From: JBGTCY01 sp041748615
GTDB taxonomy: Bacteria; Bacteroidota; Bacteroidia; Chitinophagales; CAIOSU01
Assembly: GCA_041748615.1 (NCBI GenBank)
Contig: JBGTCY010000061.1
Location: forward strand, 1-6,641
Length of the DNA stretch: 6,641 bases
Reading direction: 5' to 3'
In this document: piece after piece, positions 1 to 5,981 of the stretch
How the letters are laid out: each line of letters starts with the position of its first letter
How positions within the stretch are numbered: position 1 is the first letter of the stretch
The notes under the pieces: generated by a model
Databases searched by the model: none
Told to the model about the DNA's origin: nothing
Seen by the model: the letters and a program-made list of their open reading frames with translations, nothing else
Position numbers and translations under genes: made by a program

Positions 1-1
1 G

Positions 2-85
2 ATCATAGATGCACGGGTTTTGTACAAAATTCTTGAAACTCTTGCACCTGAACAACAATATTATAAATTAAATATCAACATATAA
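2..85 (+). CDS. 3' end of an unidentified gene (partial)
   Basis: Reading from base 2, this plus-strand frame stays open from the window edge for 27 codons and stops at TAA (83-85). The other two plus-strand frames stop almost at once (TAG at 6-8, TGA at 34-36). The tail contains ARVLYKILETLAPEQQYY and looks like an ordinary helical protein C-terminus with unremarkable codon use. I do not recognise the family. A hairpin with a short T run follows directly (74-116), as expected at the end of a gene. The gene would converge on the HD-domain gene at 227-808. So short an open frame can occur by chance, so the call is tentative. Confidence 0.42.
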   Translation: MIDARVLYKILETLAPEQQYYKLNINI

Positions 86-116
86 TGTTGATTAACATTG
101 TATTATGTTGATTTTT
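74..116 (+). terminator. Weak AT-rich hairpin terminator with competing stems
   Basis: Positions 74-81 (ATCAACAT) pair perfectly with 85-92 (ATGTTGAT) around a three-base loop that includes the first two bases of the upstream stop codon. Alternatively, 91-98 pairs with 105-112 (a second ATGTTGAT) through eight pairs including one G-U, and this stem is followed directly by TTTT at 113-116. The second form resembles an intrinsic terminator for the plus-strand gene ending at 85. Low GC makes the stem weak. Confidence 0.35.
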
Positions 117-159
117 GAAGAAAATCAGCAAAGCCTAAATAGGTTTTCGAGCTTGTACA

Positions 160-232
160 GAATAATACCTGATGGTATATCGAGAGTAGTCGAATTTCCG
201 AAGGAATGAGACGTACTCTTGGTATATTATTC
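160..232 (+). repeat. Palindromic repeat, copy 1 (core 176-226) with extra outer stem
   Basis: The core at 176-226 folds into 16 pairs: 176-188 with 214-226, a bulged G213, then 189-191 with 210-212. Inside are a G-A/A-G internal loop and a 4-bp stem, 196-199 with 203-206, closed by a GAA triloop. Two pairs are G-U on this strand (180-222 and 182-220). An outer stem joins 160-167 (GAATAATA) to 225-232 (TATTATTC), competing for two core bases. The core ends one base before the stop codon of the minus-strand HD gene (227-229), and the outer arm overlaps that gene's last codons. It is 44/51 identical to the inverted copy at 5788-5838. Confidence 0.85.
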
Positions 233-808
233 AGAAAAATTTAACCGCGACTGTAAATGCCGCTGAGCAAAAGCTTTCAGCTTGTCCAAATTTTCAACCT
301 GGATGTTTTCAAGTTTCGCTTTTTCATCCCATTCCCTCATTTTGATGGAGAGAGCAAACAGTTCGTCTTTTTCAAATTTCATCGCTTCCGATTCATTCAT
401 TTTTCCACCCTGATATTCCAAAGTTTTTTTGCTGGCAGGTGAAAGCTGCGCTTCATATTCCGGACTTTTAAAGGTGAGATAACGCTTTGCCTGCACATGG
501 TGTTCCACGAGCTTCGCGATTTTTTCGGAAAATCCATGCTGTCGTAAAAAATCAGCACCGATTTTTTCATGGCTTTTCACACCGAATCCTCCCATGCTCT
601 CATTTTCATCATGTTGAACACAAAGATGCCCGATGTCATGAAAAAAAGCTGCGAGGATGACTTCATCATCGAAACCTTCCCGCTCCGCCAGTAGCGCGCT
701 TTGGCTCATGTGTTCCAACTGTGAGATGTTTTCACCAATGTATGCTTCTGAACCGAAACGGTCATACAATGAAAAAATTTCTTGAATTACCACGTTGATA
801 TTTTCCAT
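227..808 (-). CDS. PhnZ-like HD-domain diiron oxygenase
   Basis: This 193-residue cytosolic protein has the HD-domain metal ligands H33, H57-D58, H80, H104 and D161. It also has features of PhnZ, the mixed-valent diiron oxygenase that cleaves 2-amino-1-hydroxyethylphosphonate to glycine and phosphate. These are the Y23-I-G-E26 loop, which in PhnZ gates the iron site, the QLEH segment at 30-33, MGGFGV at 72-77, AKRYL at 107-111, KTLEYQGG at 128-135 and R158-E-WDEK. K108, S126, T129 and R158 fall where PhnZ, as I recall it, holds the phosphonate group. Length matches PhnZ (about 190). The start is the only ATG: the frame upstream reaches a stop at 845-847 with no other ATG. No Shine-Dalgarno is visible. 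Automatic annotation would probably say phosphohydrolase. The substrate could be a related phosphonate, such as that of TmpB, and no PhnY-type partner is in the window. Confidence 0.93.
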   Translation of the reverse strand: MENINVVIQEIFSLYDRFGSEAYIGENISQLEHMSQSALLAEREGFDDEVILAAFFHDIGHLCVQHDENESMGGFGVKSHEKIGADFLRQHGFSEKIAKLVEHHVQAKRYLTFKSPEYEAQLSPASKKTLEYQGGKMNESEAMKFEKDELFALSIKMREWDEKAKLENIQVENLDKLKAFAQRHLQSRLNFSE

Positions 809-848
809 AAAAAAATCTGATGAAATAGATGGAAAGACGGAATGCTAA

Positions 849-990
849 GGGTGTAGGAAAAATTGCACTGCGTTGTCATGGTGCGTACCGAGAATCGGGA
901 AACCATGTGGGGGTTGCAATCGCTCCCCTTCGACTCCGCTCAGGGTGACCTCATGCGCACCATAAAAACGGTGCAATTTGTCCTACACCC
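849..990. mobile_element. MITE-like element with 35-37 bp terminal inverted repeats
   Basis: The left end (849-885) and the reverse complement of the right end (956-990) agree at 32 of 35 positions plus a 2-base insertion on the left. Both begin GGGTGTAGGA. TAA flanks each side (846-848 and 991-993), as a 3-bp target duplication would. The 70-bp centre has no reading frame of note but includes CCTTCGACTCCGCTCAGGG (928-946), a motif I remember as a common dispersed intergenic repeat in Bacteroidota. A short non-coding element with long inverted ends and a short duplication fits a MITE moved by a transposase encoded elsewhere. A TNA duplication would suit the IS1031 group of the IS5 family, but that link is inference. 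It sits between two divergent genes and could affect either promoter. Confidence 0.75.
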
Positions 991-1039
991 TAAAGATAAA
1001 GTCTTACCTGTTATGGATGAATTAAATTAATTTTCGCCT

Positions 1040-1786
1040 GTGCAAAACCTGCTCCCAAAAGTTTCCATCATCACGATTTGTTATAACGCGGAAAAATATC
1101 TTGAACGCACCATTCAAAGTATCATCGCTCAGTCTTACCCCAATCTTGAATATTTAATAATTGATGGAAAGTCAAAAGACCAAACAACAGAAATCATCCA
1201 AAAATATGCTGACCGCATCCACTATTTTATCAGCGAGCCGGACAAGGGACTTTATGACGCGATGAACAAAGGACTGAAGGCGGCAACCGGTGATTATGTC
1301 TGGTTTATCAATGCCGGTGATTGCATCTATGATGCTGGTACTTTAGAAAAAGCGATGCGCGATGCGCAAGGCAAAGATTTTATTTATGGAGAAACAATTG
1401 TGATTGATGAAGCGGGCAATCAACGTCCCTGGCATAAAAAAACTCCGCCTCCCGAAAAAATCTCACCCGCCAGTTTTCGAAACGGGATGGTGATTTGTCA
1501 TCACAGTATGATTGTGAAGCGCGGCATCGCACCGGAATATGATTTGCACTGGCGACTTTCCGGTGACATTGACTGGGTTATCAGGGTATTGCAAAAAGCT
1601 CAATCACATCATTATGTGAACATTCCGTTTTGCCTTTATCTTGACGGAGGCTTGTCGGATAAAAACCGCAGGAAGTCTGTTAAAGAACGTTTTTATGTTT
1701 CGTTGAAACATTTCGGTTTGCTCCCAACCTTAGCAGAGCACGTCAAAATATTTTTTCAGATGGTGAGACGGGGAAGGGTTTCGTGA
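1040..1786 (+). CDS. Family 2 glycosyltransferase, GT-A fold
   Basis: This 248-residue protein has the GT2 layout. The N-terminal nucleotide-binding strand is VSIITICYNA (8-17); then come IIDGKSKDQT (40-49), SEPDKGLYDAMNKG (65-78), TGDYVWFINAGD (83-94), an H154-H155 pair and GDIDW (175-179) near the probable acceptor site. The metal-site motif is NAGD rather than DxD, as in WcaE-like enzymes. It probably transfers a sugar from a nucleotide-sugar donor to a cell-surface glycan; donor and acceptor cannot be told. No signal peptide or membrane segment is seen, so it should act in the cytoplasm or at the inner membrane face. The start is GTG: an in-frame TAA lies at 1028-1030, and the next in-frame ATG is residue 75, inside the catalytic core. 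It stands alone, divergent from the HD gene and convergent with the adhesin gene, with no polysaccharide cluster visible. Confidence 0.94.
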   Translation: MQNLLPKVSIITICYNAEKYLERTIQSIIAQSYPNLEYLIIDGKSKDQTTEIIQKYADRIHYFISEPDKGLYDAMNKGLKAATGDYVWFINAGDCIYDAGTLEKAMRDAQGKDFIYGETIVIDEAGNQRPWHKKTPPPEKISPASFRNGMVICHHSMIVKRGIAPEYDLHWRLSGDIDWVIRVLQKAQSHHYVNIPFCLYLDGGLSDKNRRKSVKERFYVSLKHFGLLPTLAEHVKIFFQMVRRGRVS

Positions 1787-1859
1787 ATAATAAAATTATG
1801 AGCTTGTTTATTCAACTCATTTCAGGAAATTCAGAAATCATTTCATCGCTGATGAATAA

Positions 1860-1923
1860 CTATTGAATTACAATTAATGGCTACTGAATTACAATGAATG
1901 ACTACTGAATTACAATTGAATAA
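1860..1923. repeat. Three tandem 21-22 bp repeats
   Basis: Units lie at 1860-1880, 1881-1901 and 1902-1923. The shared core is CTAYTGAATTACAAT followed by a variable AATGR-like tail. Units 1 and 2 differ at three positions; unit 3 has one extra T and one further change. A fragment of the tail (GATGAATAA, 1851-1859) precedes unit 1. The array lies in the spacer between the convergent glycosyltransferase and adhesin genes. It is not a CRISPR array because it has no spacers. Its function is unknown, and slippage during replication would explain it. Confidence 0.8.
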
Positions 1924-1961
1924 CGCATCTCAATTTGCCAGAAGTAAGAAGTTCTAAAAAA

Positions 1962-4900
1962 CTACCTGATTAACGTGATGCTACCCGTAGTTCTTTTTGA
2001 AGTGTAGTTACGGAATTCGGCATAGAGGTCATATACGAAAACGCCCGGGTCGAGGATTTTTCCTTTGAAGGTTCCGTCCCAGCCGAACGCGGGGTCGCGT
2101 GATTCAAAAACTTGGGAACCCCAGCGGTTGTAAATTCTTAGCACCATGCGTGTCATGCCCTCGTGATAAACGATAATGAAATCATTCAATCCATCGCCAT
2201 TGGGAGTGAAAGCGTTAGGGACGATGGCGAAAAACTCACCGTCATCCACAGTGATGAGAATGGAATCAAATCCAATACAATTATTCTGGTCAGTGTAAAC
2301 GAGATAATAAAGCGTTGTGGAATCCGGTGAAGCAATGGGGTTCTGGCAGTTTGTGCAGGAAAGCCCGGTGGGCGGGTTCCAGTTGAATCCTACGTTGTTG
2401 ACAATTCCGCTGACCGTGGGAGTGAGCAGGATATTTTCAAAATCATAGATGGTGGTGTCAGCGCCTGCATCTACATCGGGCAATGCAGTGGCGGTGACAT
2501 TGATAGCATCGGTGGCGGTACAGCCGTTTGCATCAGTCACTTCAACGCTGACATTTTCGGTAGAAGTGACAATGATGGAGGAAGTGGTTTCACCCGTTGA
2601 CCAATCAATTTGAGCAAATGTGCCGCTCACGCTGAGCGTTGCGCTTTCGCCTTCGCAAAAAGAAATATCGCCTCCAAGGTCAACGAGCAGTTGAGCGGGT
2701 TCACTCACGACCACGCTGTCAAACCTGCGGCAGTTGAGTTGATCGGTAGCAGTAAGGTAATATGTTCCGGCTGTTAACCCGCTAATCGCTGTATCCGACA
2801 AACTGTTTGACCAAAGCAAAGTGACGGGCGCGTTCCCACCGGTAACCGTTGCTGTTGCAGTACCATCCGCATCACCAAAGCAGGTGACATCGGTCGCGGT
2901 GACTGAAAGCACAATCGTGTTGCCCGCTTCATCCACAAATACATTGATGCTCGCTGAACATTGATTCGCATCACGTGCGACAATGACATAATTACCTGTA
3001 GCGAGATTTGAAAAAGTATTGTTGGATGAAAAACCGCCCCCGTTGAGTTGATATTCAAAAGGCGCGAGTCCGGATGCGGGGTCAACCGTAACAGAGATGC
3101 TGCCATCAGCAGCGTTGCAACTCGCATCGGTCGTGGTTGCTGAAACAATGAGGTTGCAGCAAACCTGTCCGGGCTGAACGGTTACTGTTCCCACAGCATC
3201 GCAACCTAAGGCATCTTCCACCGTCACCGAGTAAGTGCCGGAGGCAAGATTTAAGATGCTGTCAGTGGTTTCGCTGTTGCTCCAGTCATAGGAAAAATGT
3301 CCGCTGCCGGTGGCTGTTACCCAGGCAGAACCATCTTCATCACCCACACAGGTTTCAGGCGTGGAACCAAGCTGAAGTGTTGGCGCGCCCGGATTCGAAA
3401 GAATAATTGTGGTGTCAAAATCGCAGTTTTGAAGTTGGTCGGTCACCGTAACGGAAAATGAACCCGCTGCAAGATTGAGGTTGCCTGGAGTTGTTGCGCC
3501 ATCGCTCCAGTTAAAAGTATAGCTGCCGGAGCCGGTGATGTTCAGTGAAATTTCACCGTTATTTTGTCCGCAGTCAGGCTGAGTGACTGTAGCGGAAACC
3601 GCCAGCGTGCAACAGACCGGACCGGGAGCAATCGTGAAGTTGGCAATATCACTACAGGTGTTGGCATCTTCAACGGTGACTGAATAGTTTCCGGCTGGTA
3701 AGTCAGTGAGCGAAGTGACAGCCGCTCCGGTTTGCCCGGAACTCCAACTATAGTTCAATGGCGCTGTACCTCCGGTAACAGTGACGGATGCGGTTCCGTC
3801 TTCGTATCCCTGGCAGGTTTCATCGGTCGCATTCACCGCGGTGATTTGTGGCGAACCGGTGGGACCGGTAATGGTGAATGAGCCGAAACGGTCACATGCC
3901 TGTGTGATATCCGTTACTGTGACATCATAAACGCCCGGAGCGAGTCCGGTGAGGTTTTGTGTGGTAGCGTTATTACTCCAAAGAAAAGAATAGTTTCCGG
4001 AACCGGAAGAAATCGTGAGCGTAATCGCGCCATTCGGAGTGGTGCAGGAAGTGGAGTTCGTTGCTGAACCGGTGAAGGCGAGGTTGCAACAAACCGGGTC
4101 AACCGTGATGGTGACGGTGTTGCTCGCGGTAACACAATTCGCGGTATCGGAAGCAGTGAGCGTATAGGTTTGAGTGGTTAAAGGACAAACAGTAGGGTTT
4201 GTGGTGTTGGAGTTCGTCATGTTGGTGGTGGGCGCCCAGGTGAAGTCGCCCTGATAGCTGATTTCGGGGTCAAAAAAGGTGATAGACCATCCATTTAAAA
4301 AACCGACAGGAGGTACAGCATTTGGATTGGAGAAATCAATAGTTGCAGAAAAAGTTAATGTCCAAACTCCGTTACCAGCGCAACCAGTTAAGTTGTTAAA
4401 GGATTGGGCGGATTGCCAGTTGCCGGTGTAGGGGGTTGAACCGGATGAAATCAGGCTTGTCGCGTTCAATTCAAAACAGGCATTCTGCATACTCGCACCT
4501 GTGATTGAACCCGGAGTTGCCAACACAATTTGTGTGTTGTCAGGGCAAGTCAGGATAACCTGAAACAAGGATAAATCACCAAATAAAAACCCAATATCAT
4601 CAATGCACACACTGATTAATTGGGCTGGCGGCATGGTAGGATTATTTAATCCTGCGACATTAATGTTCATGGAAGTACTTCCTGTAAACACTAATGGACA
4701 AGTCGCGCCAAAACCAACAGAAGAACCATCGGGACATTGACAACCCGAAAAATTAAAGCAGGGTAACAGCAGGGTGATTAAATCAGCCGGGTCAGGAAAA
4801 CCTGTGACAGGCGCAATTTCATTATTTGAAAAAATAACATTGCGGGCTTCCCTCTTGATAACGGTGGCTTCTGCATCCAGTGTCACGCAATCTCCCTCGC

Positions 4901-5756
4901 AAATAGTCGTATCTGTGCCTGCATCAATTCTCAGGATTGGATCACGCACGATAACCGTTACCTGGTCGGTGCAGGAATTCGTGCCGTCCGTCATATTGAC
5001 TGAATAGGTGGTGTTTTGGCGCGGATAATCAGGATTGGGATTGTCACCCCCGCTTACTCCGGTTCCATAACTATAGTTGTCATGAGTCCAGATAATATTA
5101 TAGTCGGGACTGTTGAAAAATATCTGCACATTATCAATCCCCCAGTGGTCATAATCCGCACCGGAATCGTTGTCCTGAAAGAAACGGATTTCGACATTAT
5201 TGGCAACAGCGCCCGGAGGAAGCTGATAACACCAGTTATTCCAATTGGTCAATAAGGCGTCATTGCCGCCATTGGGGTCAAAATAGTGAATGGTTTGCCA
5301 GGCTCCGCCTCCCACTCTGAATTGAATATAAACCCCTTCATCCGGTTCATCCGGACCTTCGCAGGGGGCAGCCTGACCTTGTGTGGCAAACAGCATATCA
5401 AAACAAATCGTGACTCCGGCTATCGCTGTTGAAAAATTATAAGGCAGCGTTCTTAATTCTCTCGGAACCCCGGAGCTGTTTCCCATCCAGATATGCGTAG
5501 TGCCATCCACGCCATTAGGACTGCAAGGATTGTTAAACATCGCCTGTTGGGTGAACGCCCAACCGGTAGGCGAGCCGGAATTAAAATTTTCCTGAAAAAC
5601 CACCTGCCCCTGACCATATCCAAAAGCCGAGAGTACTACCGGGTCTCCACAAACCACATCCACCGGATTTGCATAAACATTCACGACACATTGAGCGGAG
5701 ATATTCCGATAAGAAAAAAGGGAAATGATGATAATTGAGTAAGCTAAGAATTTCAT
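1962..5756 (-). CDS. Large secreted adhesin-like protein: SprB repeats and type IX (type B) sorting domain
   Basis: The 1,264-residue product has a signal peptide (1-21, cut after NISA; QC lacks a lipobox). Two Ig-like domains follow, each with a domain inserted in it: a reelin/MAM-like jelly roll (about 51-214, ending HWGIDNVQIFF) in the first, and a P-domain-like module (about 299-497, with GDLSLFQVILTCPDNTQIVL and GFLNGWSITFF) in the second. Six SprB-type repeats (556-1022) form three A-B pairs. Ig/PKD-like domains cover 1023-1091 and 1092-1173, the latter with CTNC (1134-1137). The C-terminus (1174-1264) is the gliding-motility-associated sorting domain, with PNAFTPNGDGLND and IYNRWGSQVF. 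About 42 cysteines imply disulfides. No catalytic domain is visible, so the inferred role is adhesion or surface binding after export through the inner membrane and the type IX secretion system. AAGGA (5764-5768) supports the ATG. No PorP/SprF-type partner gene is adjacent. Confidence 0.96.
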   Translation of the reverse strand: MKFLAYSIIIISLFSYRNISAQCVVNVYANPVDVVCGDPVVLSAFGYGQGQVVFQENFNSGSPTGWAFTQQAMFNNPCSPNGVDGTTHIWMGNSSGVPRELRTLPYNFSTAIAGVTICFDMLFATQGQAAPCEGPDEPDEGVYIQFRVGGGAWQTIHYFDPNGGNDALLTNWNNWCYQLPPGAVANNVEIRFFQDNDSGADYDHWGIDNVQIFFNSPDYNIIWTHDNYSYGTGVSGGDNPNPDYPRQNTTYSVNMTDGTNSCTDQVTVIVRDPILRIDAGTDTTICEGDCVTLDAEATVIKREARNVIFSNNEIAPVTGFPDPADLITLLLPCFNFSGCQCPDGSSVGFGATCPLVFTGSTSMNINVAGLNNPTMPPAQLISVCIDDIGFLFGDLSLFQVILTCPDNTQIVLATPGSITGASMQNACFELNATSLISSGSTPYTGNWQSAQSFNNLTGCAGNGVWTLTFSATIDFSNPNAVPPVGFLNGWSITFFDPEISYQGDFTWAPTTNMTNSNTTNPTVCPLTTQTYTLTASDTANCVTASNTVTITVDPVCCNLAFTGSATNSTSCTTPNGAITLTISSGSGNYSFLWSNNATTQNLTGLAPGVYDVTVTDITQACDRFGSFTITGPTGSPQITAVNATDETCQGYEDGTASVTVTGGTAPLNYSWSSGQTGAAVTSLTDLPAGNYSVTVEDANTCSDIANFTIAPGPVCCTLAVSATVTQPDCGQNNGEISLNITGSGSYTFNWSDGATTPGNLNLAAGSFSVTVTDQLQNCDFDTTIILSNPGAPTLQLGSTPETCVGDEDGSAWVTATGSGHFSYDWSNSETTDSILNLASGTYSVTVEDALGCDAVGTVTVQPGQVCCNLIVSATTTDASCNAADGSISVTVDPASGLAPFEYQLNGGGFSSNNTFSNLATGNYVIVARDANQCSASINVFVDEAGNTIVLSVTATDVTCFGDADGTATATVTGGNAPVTLLWSNSLSDTAISGLTAGTYYLTATDQLNCRRFDSVVVSEPAQLLVDLGGDISFCEGESATLSVSGTFAQIDWSTGETTSSIIVTSTENVSVEVTDANGCTATDAINVTATALPDVDAGADTTIYDFENILLTPTVSGIVNNVGFNWNPPTGLSCTNCQNPIASPDSTTLYYLVYTDQNNCIGFDSILITVDDGEFFAIVPNAFTPNGDGLNDFIIVYHEGMTRMVLRIYNRWGSQVFESRDPAFGWDGTFKGKILDPGVFVYDLYAEFRNYTSKRTTGSITLIR
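2694..4091 (-). repeat. Three tandem A-B pairs of SprB-type repeats within the adhesin gene
   Basis: Pairs begin at residues 556, 715 and 866 (bases 4091, 3614 and 3161) and end near residue 1022, giving periods of 159, 151 and about 157 residues. Each A repeat opens with VCC[NT]L; each B repeat opens with a T-x-x-x-x-C-x-G-x-x-D-G-like segment, for example ETCQGYEDG and ETCVGDEDG. All six share a W-S or equivalent strand, an L-x-x-G-x-Y/F-x-V turn and two cysteines 49-53 residues apart. The pairs are too diverged to reflect recent duplication. Confidence 0.85.
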
Positions 5757-5763
5757 TTTAATG

Positions 5764-5768
5764 TCCTT
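5764..5768 (-). promoter_or_regulatory. Ribosome binding site of the adhesin gene
   Basis: On the minus strand AAGGA lies seven bases before the ATG at 5754-5756. It is the only clear Shine-Dalgarno-like site in the window, since the other two complete genes lack one. It supports the chosen start, which also gives a good signal peptide. Confidence 0.6.
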
Positions 5769-5787
5769 TTTGTTTTCAATTTCTAAC

Positions 5788-5838
5788 TATACCGAAAGTA
5801 CGTCTCTTTTCTTCGAAAATTCGACTACTCCCGGTATA
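5788..5838 (-). repeat. Palindromic repeat, copy 2, in the adhesin gene leader
   Basis: Read on the minus strand, this 51-nt sequence forms the same fold as 176-226: 13 pairs (5838-5826 with 5788-5800), a bulged G at 5801, three more pairs (5825-5823 with 5802-5804), a G-A/A-G internal loop and a pyrimidine/purine inner stem with a GAA triloop. Two pairs are G-U on this strand. It ends 31 bases before the adhesin ATG, so it would lie in the 5' untranslated leader if transcription starts upstream. It could act as a leader hairpin or simply be a dispersed REP-like element. Confidence 0.85.
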
Positions 5839-5941
5839 ACGATGGAGTAGTTTTAGATTCAGTCAATATCACCCTTATCCTTAAATGAGCAGAGGAGGCT
5901 TAAGCATTTTAAAAAAAAATTAAAGTCAGTACTAAAAATTA

Positions 5942-5981
5942 CCTCAATCTCCCTCTCATTCGGAGAAGGCAAGGGATGAGG
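5942..5981. repeat. Imperfect palindrome, probable dispersed intergenic hairpin
   Basis: CCTCA (5942-5946) pairs with TGAGG (5977-5981) and TCCC (5950-5953) with GGGA (5973-5976). Inside, TCTC (5954-5957) pairs with GAGA (5963-5966) around a five-base loop. The CCTCA...GGGATGAGG composition resembles hairpin repeats I remember from many Bacteroidota spacers. No T run follows on either strand, so it is not an obvious intrinsic terminator. Confidence 0.55.

Noticed and set aside
189..212. Kink-turn in the palindromic repeat
   Set aside because: There is a tandem G-A/A-G step in both copies, but the three-nucleotide bulge that defines a standard kink-turn is not present beside it.
1841..1857. 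Terminator for the glycosyltransferase gene
   Set aside because: TTCATC-GCT-GATGAA is a perfect six-pair hairpin, but it is AT-rich, 55 bases past the stop and followed by no T run.
1860..1923. Possible short CRISPR array
   Set aside because: The units abut with no spacers between them and lie in a short convergent spacer without cas genes nearby.
1877..1957. Tiny frames inside the tandem repeat (MATELQ then stop; MTTELQ... of 19 codons)
   Set aside because: The repeated start and ELQ residues come from the 21-bp repeat being a multiple of three; no ribosome site or independent coding signal is seen.
2774..5738. Several medium-length open frames on both strands inside the adhesin gene
   Set aside because: They overlap a continuous 1,264-codon frame with clear domains, and their products are arginine/proline- or serine-rich artefacts of its repetitive codons.
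5688..5756. Lipoprotein signal on the adhesin
   Set aside because: The residues before C23 are S-A-Q, and glutamine at the position before cysteine does not fit a lipobox; signal peptidase I cleavage after A21 fits better.
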